In this document: piece after piece, positions 16,378 to 23,104 of the stretch
Layout of the letters: each line of letters opens with the position of its first letter
Numbering within the stretch: the first letter of the stretch is position 1
Assembly (NCBI GenBank): GCA_913056305.1
Contig: CAJXMR010000020.1
Coordinates: 1-44,025 of the forward strand
Length of the DNA stretch: 44,025 nt
Direction: 5' to 3'
Source of the DNA: an uncultured Ralstonia sp.
GTDB lineage: Bacteria > Pseudomonadota > Gammaproteobacteria > Burkholderiales > Burkholderiaceae
Program-made: the position numbers and the translations under genes
The notes under the pieces: model-generated
Seen by the model: the letters and a program-made list of their open reading frames with translations, nothing else
Databases searched by the model: none
Told to the model about the DNA's origin: nothing

Positions 16378-16821
16378 GTGACCGACGCGCTGGCGCTCGA
16401 TCAACAGCTTTGTTTTCCCCTGTACGCTGCCGGCCATCTGCTGACGCGGCTGTACCGCCCCCTGCTCGACGAGCTGGGGCTGACCTATCCGCAATACCTG
16501 GTGATGCTGGCCTGCTGGCAGCAGGCGCCCTGTGCCGTGGGCGACCTCGGCCGCACGCTGTACCTGGATACCGGCACGCTCACGCCGCTGCTCAAGCGGC
16601 TGGAAGAACAGGGCCTGCTCACCCGCACGCGCGACCCCGACGACCAGCGCCGCGTGGTGATCGAACTGACCGACGCCGGCCGGACGCTGCGCACGCACGC
16701 CACCAAGGTGCCGGAAGCGCTGGTCTGCAAGATTCCGCTCGAACTCGGCGAGATCGCCGGCATGCGCACGACATTGCGCAAGCTGCTGGACGCGCTCGCC
16801 ACGGCAGACGACCGGGGATAG
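16378..16821 (+). CDS. ohrR: MarR-family peroxide-sensing repressor OhrR
   Basis: The 147-residue winged-helix protein begins near the conserved sensing cysteine (Cys12 in LALDQQLCFPLYAAG), which OhrR proteins oxidise to lose DNA binding. The MarR core follows: GLTYPQYLVMLACW, LDTGTLTPLLKRLEEQGLLT (recognition helix), and DPDDQRRVVIELTDAG (wing). The GTG start at 16378 has GGGAGTG upstream and gives the usual length and cysteine position. Encoded 56 nt after ohr in the same direction, it probably autoregulates with it through the dyad at 15803-15822. Confidence 0.93.
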   Translation: MTDALALDQQLCFPLYAAGHLLTRLYRPLLDELGLTYPQYLVMLACWQQAPCAVGDLGRTLYLDTGTLTPLLKRLEEQGLLTRTRDPDDQRRVVIELTDAGRTLRTHATKVPEALVCKIPLELGEIAGMRTTLRKLLDALATADDRG

Positions 16822-16901
16822 ACCCGCGCCCCTCTCCTGCGCCCGCATCCGCGCGCCGGCCGGATGCCTGCACCGCACCACCCAATCCAACTCGACACAC
16901 T

Positions 16902-18005
16902 GTGCATCAACCTCATCCCACCCTGGCGCTGGTCGCGCTGGTCGTTATCGCGCGCAACGAAGCCGCTTGCATCGAGCGCTGCCTGCGCAGCGCCAAACCG
17001 TTCGTCGACCGCATGGTAGTCCTCGATACGGGCTCGACCGACGACACGGTTGCCCGTGCCAAGGCCTGCGGCGCGGACGTGCACGAGATGGCATGGACCA
17101 ACGATTTCTCGGCCGCGCGGAATGCGGTGCTCGATCTCGCAAACGCGGACTGGAACCTCGTCATGGACGCAGACGAGTGGCTGGAGAGCGGTGGCGAGCA
17201 CCTGCGCACCCTCGCCAGCGCCAGCCCCTTGCTGGGGATGGTCTGCATCCAGAGCGACACCGACGCAGACGACGCTACCAGCCGGTTGGTTTCGTGGGTG
17301 CCCCGGCTGCTGCCGCGCGGCGTGCGCTACGTGGGGCGCATCCATGAACAGCCAGTCTCCACCCTGCCCGCCGCGCGGCAGCCCATCGTGTTCGGGCATG
17401 ACGGCTACACCGCCGACAAGATGAAGAAGAAGGGCACGCGCAACACGCAGCTCCTGCTGGCCGAGCTGCAGCACCGGTCCGACGACCCGTACCTGCTCTA
17501 CCAGCTCGGCAAGGAAACCGAGCTGCACCACGAGGACTACCCGAAGGCCGCGGATTTGTACGCCCGCGCATTCGAGCGTGCGCCGCAGGACGCACCGTAC
17601 CGCCAGAATCTGGCGCTGCGGCTGCTGTACAGCCTGGGCAAGTCCGATCGCCTGGAAGACGCCATCACGCATGCGGACGACTGCATTCGCACGTGGCCGG
17701 CGTTTCCGGATCTATGTTTCGCGCTCGGACTGGTGATGCTGGATGCGGCGGTCGCGCACCCCGCGCAGGCTGGCGAGCAATGGCTGCCACTGGCGGAGCA
17801 GGCCTTTACCCGCTGCCTTGAAATCGGCGACCGGGCGGACCTGGACGGCAGCGTGATCGGGCGCGGCAGCTTCCTGGCCGCCCACAATCTGGCGACCGTT
17901 TATCAGATGCAGGGCAACGTGCTCGCGCTCAAAGCCGAGCACTACCTGGCGCTGTCCAAACGCTTGAAGGACGAACCGGCGACCTCGCCGCAGGCGCCGG
18001 TCTGA
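16902..18005 (+). CDS. Family-2 glycosyltransferase with TPR-like C-terminus (copy 2)
   Basis: This 367-residue paralogue of the gene at 4188 keeps the same GT-A motifs ([33 protein letters not shown]) and the helical repeats ([18 protein letters not shown], then KAADLYARAFERAP). The two are roughly 60-65% identical by eye along their whole length, so this is an old duplication. The GTG at 16902 is the start that gives an N-terminus matching the fold. The longer upstream reading frame overlaps ohrR and is not protein-like. No good ribosome-binding site is seen. It converges with fliT and the filament genes, consistent with a role in flagellin modification. Confidence 0.82.
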   Translation: MHQPHPTLALVALVVIARNEAACIERCLRSAKPFVDRMVVLDTGSTDDTVARAKACGADVHEMAWTNDFSAARNAVLDLANADWNLVMDADEWLESGGEHLRTLASASPLLGMVCIQSDTDADDATSRLVSWVPRLLPRGVRYVGRIHEQPVSTLPAARQPIVFGHDGYTADKMKKKGTRNTQLLLAELQHRSDDPYLLYQLGKETELHHEDYPKAADLYARAFERAPQDAPYRQNLALRLLYSLGKSDRLEDAITHADDCIRTWPAFPDLCFALGLVMLDAAVAHPAQAGEQWLPLAEQAFTRCLEIGDRADLDGSVIGRGSFLAAHNLATVYQMQGNVLALKAEHYLALSKRLKDEPATSPQAPV

Positions 18006-18007
18006 CG

Positions 18008-18074
18008 CGCCGCTAGCGGCGTGGCTTGAGGGGTTGAGGCCGCGGTCACTGGCGGGCACGGCTGGTGTGCCCGC
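18008..18074. terminator. Two hairpins between convergent glycosyltransferase and fliT
   Basis: A perfect palindrome CGCCGCTAGCGGCG lies at 18008-18021. A second stem, GCGGGCAC and GTGCCCGC with a 7-nt loop, lies at 18052-18074. Standing in the 89-nt gap between two convergent operons, they could end transcription from both sides. Neither has a T-run. Confidence 0.5.
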
Positions 18075-18094
18075 AAGCTGCGGCGCGATGCCGC

Positions 18095-18451
18095 TTAGAA
18101 GCGCGCCATGCTGCCGTAAGCGTGGCTGGCGGTGGTGGCCCGGCGCGCTGTGTCGATCCGCTTCTGCAAGCGGTCCAGGCGCGGATACACCATCGCGCGC
18201 ACGCGTGCGTCATCTTCGAGAATGCGGACCAGCAGCGCGCGCTTGCGCTCGATATCGGCGGGTGAGAGCTGCGGATGCGGCTCAGAACGGCGCAGCACGT
18301 CCACATAGGTGGCGCTTTCGCTCTCCAGCGTACTGACGACTTCCCAGTTCCCGACGGCGGCCGCGCTGACCATCTCGGTGGTCAAACGCGCGATGGCTTC
18401 ATAGCAGATGAACAGACTGTCGCGGTCCTTGATTGGGAGGTTGCGGTGCAT
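18095..18451 (-). CDS. fliT: Flagellar protein FliT (FliD chaperone)
   Basis: FliT is a small cytoplasmic export chaperone that holds the cap protein FliD, and in enterics also binds FlhDC. The 118-residue, largely helical product has acidic and basic helices (VVSTLESESATYVDVLRR, LSPADIERKRALLVRILEDD, VYPRLDRLQKRID). Sequence conservation in this family is low, so the call rests mainly on size, helical character and position as last gene of fliDST. The 58-nt spacing from fliS suggests one operon. Confidence 0.85.
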   Translation of the reverse strand: MHRNLPIKDRDSLFICYEAIARLTTEMVSAAAVGNWEVVSTLESESATYVDVLRRSEPHPQLSPADIERKRALLVRILEDDARVRAMVYPRLDRLQKRIDTARRATTASHAYGSMARF

Positions 18452-18509
18452 ATTGGCTCCAGGGGGCCGGTCTTAATTTCAGAATCGATGGCGATGCGGG
18501 CGCGGTGCG

Positions 18510-18938
18510 TCAACCCACAACGCTCAGGTGCGGAGCGGGGGCAGCAGCGCCGGGCTTGCCGATTTGCGCCCAGGCATCCTGCAGCGACGCCAGCAGCCCA
18601 TCCACTTCTTCCAGCATGGCCGTGTCGTTGTTGACGTTGGCCAACAGCAGGCGGTTCAGCATATAGGCGTACAGGCTGTCGAGCTGGCCGGCGATCTCGC
18701 CGCCACGCTGGCGGTCGAGGCTGGCCTGCAGCCCCTGCCCGATGATCGAGATGGCCTTGTCCACAGCACGCAGCTTGGCCGGAACGTCGCCGCGCTGGAT
18801 CGCCGCCGCGGCAACGTTGATGGCCGCGCGCGCGCCCTCGAACAACATGGCGATCAACCGGTGCGGATTGGCGTCCACCACCGACGTCTCGATACCGACC
18901 TGCGCATAGGCACCGATGGCACGGTGTGCTGCGTACAT
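18510..18938 (-). CDS. fliS: Flagellin export chaperone FliS
   Basis: FliS binds the C-terminus of flagellin, stops it polymerising in the cytosol and hands it to FlhA. The 142-residue product shows the family features IETSVVDANPHRLIAMLFEG, a central LRAVDKAISIIGQGLQASLD, and YAYMLNRLLLANVNND. A Pro/Ala tail (PGAAAPAPHLSVVG) follows the core. It sits 46 nt after fliD in the same operon. If flagellin is glycosylated in the cytosol, FliS-bound flagellin is a possible substrate (inference). Confidence 0.97.
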   Translation of the reverse strand: MYAAHRAIGAYAQVGIETSVVDANPHRLIAMLFEGARAAINVAAAAIQRGDVPAKLRAVDKAISIIGQGLQASLDRQRGGEIAGQLDSLYAYMLNRLLLANVNNDTAMLEEVDGLLASLQDAWAQIGKPGAAAPAPHLSVVG

Positions 18939-18984
18939 GGGAGATTCCTCGCTCGTCTTCTGTTACGGGCTGACCGCAAAGCGA

Positions 18985-21030
18985 TCAGCTGCTCTTGGTC
19001 TGGTTCTGCAACGCGGTCAGCTGCGTCGTCAGGTAGGTGCTGGTGTTCGACATGCTGGCCACCAGCGCCGACAGCGCATTGAATTGCGAGTAATACAGCG
19101 CCTGCTTGCTGTCCAGCTGCCGCTGCATGTTGGTGATCTGGCTGGCCAGCGAGGTGAGCGAGCTGTTGATGGCATCGGTCTCGTTCTGCACCATGCCGTT
19201 GGTCGACAGCAAGGTGGTTGCCACCGTGTTGAGCTGCGCCGCATAGCCGCGCTGGACCGTGACGGTGCCACGGCTGCCAAGCGCGCCACCGCTCACCTGC
19301 ACGGTGAGGCCATCGACCGCGGTGCCGCTGGCGCCGAACAGGTTCTGCCCCGAGCTGGTGGCGGCCACACCGTTGATGGTGCCCTGCACGTCCTTGCCGG
19401 CGGTGGCGGTCGGGCTGCTGCCCAGCAGCGAGGACGCGCCGTTGCCCGACACCGAGACCGCCGACACCGAACCGAACTGGCTGTCCGTGATGGTCAGCAC
19501 GCCGCCGTTGGACGATACCGACGCCGTGATCTTGGCGTTCTGCAGCGCGCTCGAGGCATTGATCTGGCTCTGCACCGCCGCAGCCAGGCTGGATGCGGTG
19601 TACGTTCCAGCCGTGAGCGTGACGTTGGTGGTGATACCGCTGAGCGTGACCGACAGCGTGTCGTTCACGCCGGCCTGGATGGTCGTATTGGCGGCGGCCG
19701 AGCCGGCCAGCGAGCCTTGCGTGGCCAGCTGCGTCACATTGACGGCGTAGGTGCCCGCCTGGGTCGAATCCGAGAAGGTCGGCACGCTCACCAGCGAGTC
19801 GGTCGCCTTTCCGGTGCCGGCAAACAGGCTCGCCACCTGCGAAGGTGAGGCAGCCAGCGCCGCGCTGAGCTTGGTGTCGTCGATCGACAGCGTGCCGTCC
19901 GACCCCATGGTCACGCCGATGCTGCCCAGCGAGTTGTACGTGCCGGTGCCGACCGCCTGGGTCAGTACGGTGCTGATCTGGCTGACCAGCGCCTTGGTGC
20001 TGACGTCGCCCGCCAGCGGCCCGTTGTTGGCGCTGTTGGACGTGTCGATGTTGGTCAGCGAGTTGAGCTGGATGGTCAGTGCGTTGTAGGCCTTGACGAA
20101 GTTCAGCACGGACGTGCTGGCCTGCCCGGCATCGCCGGCCACCGTCACCGTGGTGCTGCCGGTCTTGGCCAGGGTGAAGCTGGTGCCGTCGATCACGTTC
20201 GACAGCGTATTGGTCGGGCTCTGCACCGCGATACCGTTGATGGTCGCCGTGGCGTTCTGGCCGGTGGTGACCTCGGTCATGTTTTGCGTGCCGGCCGGGT
20301 CTTGCGAGAGTAGCGATTGCAGCGTGGCGTCGCCCGAGACGCTGATCTTCATCTCCGAGTTCGCACCGCCCGCTGTGGACGTGAGCACCAGACGGTAGGG
20401 CGAGCCGCTGCCGTCGTTGACGATGCTCGCCGACACGCCCAGGTTGGCCCCGTTGATGGCATCGCGAATGCCGGCCAGCGTGTTGTTCGACGAGTTGATG
20501 GTGATCGAGCCACCCGCCAGGTTGCCGTTCTGCGTGAACGTGGCGCCGGTGTACTTGCCGCCCGACAGCGTGCCGCCCGACACCGAGCCGAACGAGAACG
20601 AGATCGTGGTGGAGCCGCCGCTGCCGATGGCGGTATTGGTGGCGGTCTGGCCCTGCGCGGCCAGCACCTGCGATTGCGCCAGTTGCGTCACGTTGACGGC
20701 GTAAGTGCCGGCCGGCGCCGACGTCGTCACCGAAGCGTTCAGCACCGAGGTGTCGTAGCCGCTCGCCTTCATGCCGCTGAACGTCGACGTCGAGGTCAGG
20801 TTCGACAACGCCGACTGAAACGTCGACAGCGCACTCTTGAGCGTGCCCACGGCCGACAGCTGCGTCTGATACGAGGTCTGCTGGTTCTGCAGCTGCGTCA
20901 GCGGCTGGCTTTCGACCTTCATCAGGCTGGTGACCAGCGTGTTGACGTCGATGCTCGTGCCGATGCCCGGAATGGAGATCGGCGGAACGTAATTGCTACT
21001 CGTGGAGGAGGAAGACGTTGTCGTCGCCAT
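18985..21030 (-). CDS. fliD: Flagellar filament cap protein FliD, enlarged
   Basis: FliD forms the cap that guides flagellin folding at the filament tip. Conserved ends are present: N-terminal SIPGIGTSIDVNTLVTSLMK followed by VESQPLTQLQNQ, and C-terminal heptad-rich MQRQLDSKQALYYSQFNALS. At 681 residues it is well above the roughly 470 of enteric FliD. The extra length is explained by a repeated module: AGTYAVNVTQLAQSQ at about 107-121 with TINGIA near 263, and again AGTYAVNVTQLATQG at about 425-439 with TINGVA near 551. The ATG at 21028-21030 is chosen because an upstream in-frame ATG (21078) lies inside the -10 of a sigma28-like promoter and would be untranscribed. Confidence 0.93.
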   Translation of the reverse strand: MATTTSSSSTSSNYVPPISIPGIGTSIDVNTLVTSLMKVESQPLTQLQNQQTSYQTQLSAVGTLKSALSTFQSALSNLTSTSTFSGMKASGYDTSVLNASVTTSAPAGTYAVNVTQLAQSQVLAAQGQTATNTAIGSGGSTTISFSFGSVSGGTLSGGKYTGATFTQNGNLAGGSITINSSNNTLAGIRDAINGANLGVSASIVNDGSGSPYRLVLTSTAGGANSEMKISVSGDATLQSLLSQDPAGTQNMTEVTTGQNATATINGIAVQSPTNTLSNVIDGTSFTLAKTGSTTVTVAGDAGQASTSVLNFVKAYNALTIQLNSLTNIDTSNSANNGPLAGDVSTKALVSQISTVLTQAVGTGTYNSLGSIGVTMGSDGTLSIDDTKLSAALAASPSQVASLFAGTGKATDSLVSVPTFSDSTQAGTYAVNVTQLATQGSLAGSAAANTTIQAGVNDTLSVTLSGITTNVTLTAGTYTASSLAAAVQSQINASSALQNAKITASVSSNGGVLTITDSQFGSVSAVSVSGNGASSLLGSSPTATAGKDVQGTINGVAATSSGQNLFGASGTAVDGLTVQVSGGALGSRGTVTVQRGYAAQLNTVATTLLSTNGMVQNETDAINSSLTSLASQITNMQRQLDSKQALYYSQFNALSALVASMSNTSTYLTTQLTALQNQTKSS

Positions 21031-21074
21031 GATCGGAGTCTCGTAAGCGGCTGCGCCAGCGGATGTCTTTCCAT

Positions 21075-21101
21075 TCAACGGCAGCGCACGGCACTTCTTT
21101 A
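21075..21101 (-). promoter_or_regulatory. Candidate sigma28 promoter for fliDST
   Basis: On the minus strand: TAAAGAAG, 11 nt, GCCGTTGA. Against TAAAGTTT-N11-GCCGATAA it matches 11 of 16, including the TAAAG and GCCG cores and exact spacing. The expected start point lies about 35-40 nt before the fliD ATG at 21030. Confidence 0.6.
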
Positions 21102-21146
21102 GCTCACGTTATCGATATCGCACTCTGGGCGCGCGGCCCGTGCGCC

Positions 21147-21182
21147 AAAAGAAAGGCCGGCGCCCCCGAGGAGGCGCCGGCC
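21147..21182 (-). terminator. Rho-independent terminator of fliC
   Basis: Perfect 10-bp arms (GGCCGGCGCC and GGCGCCGGCC, 21155-21182) enclose an 8-nt loop. They are followed on the minus strand by TTTCTTTT. It begins 46 nt after the fliC stop and separates fliC from the fliDST promoter. Confidence 0.92.
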
Positions 21183-21228
21183 CAGGTTCCGCGCCGTCGC
21201 CGGCCGGAACGTCATGCTGGACTGCCGA

Positions 21229-22050
21229 TTAGCCCTTGAGCAGGTTCAGGATGCTGTTCGGCGCCGAGTTGGCTTGCGCCAGCATCGCCGTACCAGCCTG
21301 CTGCAGGATGTTCTGGCGGGTCATGTTCGACGTTTCCGCGGCGTAGTCCGTGTCGATCAGCGACGAGCGGGCTGCCGACAGCGCGGTGTTGTTCGAGGTC
21401 AGCGTGTTGATCGTCGAGTTCAGACCGCTTTGCTGGGCGCCCAGACTGGCACGCGCCGACTTCAGGTTACCCAGGTCGGTGTCGATGGACGCCTGCGCGG
21501 CGGTGGCGGAGGCGGTCGTGCTCACGCCCGTACCGGTCAGCGTGCCGAAACCCGACAGGTTGGCGTTGGTGACGGTCGTCACATCGGTCGTCGCGCTCTG
21601 GCCGTACTGGAACGTCGTGGACGTGACCGAACCGTCGAACAGCTTGGCGCCGTTGTAGTTGGCGTTGGTCTCGACGTTCTTGTTGGCCGTGGCCAGCTGT
21701 TGGTATTCCTTGTCCAGGTTGGCCTGGTCGGTGGTCGACAGGCCGCCGTTGTTGGATTCCACAGCCAGCTGGCGCATACGCTGCAGGTTGTTCTGCACCT
21801 GGTTCAGGTACGAATCGGCCGTCTGCAGATACGACGCGGCGTTGTTGGCGTTCTGGATACCCTGGGTTTGCGAATTCAGGGTCGTGGTCAAGCTGGAGGA
21901 CACGGCGTAGGCCGCCACGTCATCCTTCGCGCTGTTCACGCGCAGGCCGGTCGACAGGCGCTGCAGCGACGTTTGCAGAGCGGACTGCGACGTCGACAGA
22001 GCTTGCTGCGTCTGCAAAGACGAAATGTTGGTGCTGAGGCTGAGGGACAT
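21229..22050 (-). CDS. fliC: Flagellin FliC
   Basis: This is the filament subunit, 273 residues, a short flagellin with conserved D0/D1 ends and only a small Ser/Thr/Ala-rich centre (TTDVTTVTNANLSGFGTLTG, then TGVSTTASATAAQAS). The ends are MSLSLSTNISSLQTQQALST and TRQNILQQAGTAMLAQANSA followed by PNSILNLLKG. The flg22-equivalent segment occupies residues 30-51 (QRLSTGLRVNSAKDDV then AAYAVS) and departs from the canonical epitope in its last part. A strong AAGGAG precedes the ATG. It has its own sigma28-like promoter and terminator. The Ser/Thr-rich centre is the likely glycosylation target of the nearby island (inference). Confidence 0.98.
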   Translation of the reverse strand: MSLSLSTNISSLQTQQALSTSQSALQTSLQRLSTGLRVNSAKDDVAAYAVSSSLTTTLNSQTQGIQNANNAASYLQTADSYLNQVQNNLQRMRQLAVESNNGGLSTTDQANLDKEYQQLATANKNVETNANYNGAKLFDGSVTSTTFQYGQSATTDVTTVTNANLSGFGTLTGTGVSTTASATAAQASIDTDLGNLKSARASLGAQQSGLNSTINTLTSNNTALSAARSSLIDTDYAAETSNMTRQNILQQAGTAMLAQANSAPNSILNLLKG

Positions 22051-22464
22051 GACGGCTCCTTAGTTTCTTTCCCTGTTTTACTACCCGATGAACTGCTTGT
22101 TCCGGTCGAAGCCGGCAACGTGACCTGCAATTTGAAGGGGATCAGGCCCGCGCTGTACTCTGGATAACGGATGCCGCGGCAGAAAATTTAGCGTCACATT
22201 GAAAAAATCCTGAGGAAATCCTGACGAAATGTGCGTCATCGGTGGATCGCCCCGGCGGGCTACCCCCCACCAAAGGAGGCGCTGGGCATCCTTCTTGCGG
22301 TAGGGGCACTCGGCTATACTCGACCGATCAGATCAAAGGCGCCCGATCCTATATAGAGCGCGCCGCCGCACAGATGGGGAGTTGCAAGCGCCATCGGCCC
22401 GGCCCACGGCCCACCGCTGGTCAGAAGAGCTCGAGACGAGCCCGTTTGGAACGCAACACCCGCC
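22051..22464. other. Divergent regulatory interval between fliC and the LuxR-type regulator
   Basis: These 414 nt hold no credible gene. They contain the fliC promoter (22164-22190) and about 107 nt of fliC leader. Just upstream of the -35 is a tandem pair of 11-nt units, AATCCTGAGGA and AATCCTGACGA (22206-22227). Two -10-like boxes facing the regulator, TATACT (22315-22320) and TATATA (22350-22355), both lack a good -35. Confidence 0.6.
22164..22190 (-). promoter_or_regulatory. Sigma28 promoter of fliC
   Basis: On the minus strand: TAAATTTT, exactly 11 nt, TCCGTTAT. The -35 matches the FliA consensus in 7 of 8 and the -10 in 5 of 8 (CCG and TA kept). The position gives a leader of about 105 nt before the fliC ATG. 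Single-gene transcription fits the terminator at 21147-21182. Confidence 0.7.
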
Positions 22465-23097
22465 ATGCTCAATGTCCTGATTGTTGAACCGCACGATATC
22501 GCCCGTGTCGGCCTGCGCCAGATCCTCAAGGATTCACGCCTGGCCCGGCAGATCGAAGCCGTGCCGGATCTGCGCGACTGCACCGACCTGCTTGCCGAGC
22601 GCGAGTGGGACGTCCTGCTGTTCTCGGTGGAATCGGCCACCGGAGACGAATTCCAGGCCATCAAGACCGTCCGCCAGCAGCACGCCCGTCTGGCGGTGCT
22701 GGCGCTGGGCCGCCACCCGGAAGCCCTGCTGGCCGTGCGCGCGCTCAAGGCGGGTGCGGCCGGCTACCTGCCGATGGATGCCACCCAGCCGCAGCTGCTG
22801 GCGGCCGTCAACGCCATCTCCAAGGGGAAGAAATACCTGCCCTCCGATCTGGTCGAGGTCCTGGCCGACAACCTGAACGTCGATTGGGACAAGCCCCGCC
22901 ACGACGTCCTGTCCGACCGCGAATTCCAGACCCTGCGCATGCTCGGCTCGGGCCGCACCCTGGGCGAGATTGCCGAGGCGCTGCAGATCAGCGTCAAGAC
23001 GGTCAGCGTGTATCGCGGGCGCGTGCTGTCCAAGATGAAGCTGCGCAACAACGCCGAGCTGACCATGTACGTGGTCAGCAACGGCCTGCAGCTATAG
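22465..23097 (+). CDS. LuxR/NarL-type response regulator with degenerate receiver
   Basis: The 210-residue protein has a receiver-like N-terminal domain (about 1-120) and a C-terminal LuxR helix-turn-helix (about 145-205: LSDREFQTLRMLGSGRTLGE, then IAEALQISVKTVSVYRGRVL). The receiver lacks its chemistry. The acidic pair is Glu8-Pro9 (VEPHD), the phospho-acceptor position is Ser54 (DVLLFSVES), the switch Thr is Ala80, and the conserved Lys is Met104 (GYLPMD). It should therefore not be activated by ordinary phosphotransfer. It is divergent from fliC and next to a cyclic-di-GMP enzyme, so control of motility genes is a reasonable guess. The target is unknown. Confidence 0.9.
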   Translation: MLNVLIVEPHDIARVGLRQILKDSRLARQIEAVPDLRDCTDLLAEREWDVLLFSVESATGDEFQAIKTVRQQHARLAVLALGRHPEALLAVRALKAGAAGYLPMDATQPQLLAAVNAISKGKKYLPSDLVEVLADNLNVDWDKPRHDVLSDREFQTLRMLGSGRTLGEIAEALQISVKTVSVYRGRVLSKMKLRNNAELTMYVVSNGLQL

Positions 23098-23104
23098 AAG
23101 AGCC

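Noticed and set aside
16371-16901. N-terminal extension of the second TPR glycosyltransferase over ohrR
   Set aside because: The extension is Ala/Arg/Pro-rich, overlaps the real ohrR gene in another frame, and has no counterpart in the paralogue at 4188.
21031-21078. Upstream ATG giving fliD 16 extra residues
   Set aside because: That ATG lies within the -10 box of the fliDST promoter, so it should be outside the transcript. The downstream ATG matches the usual FliD start.
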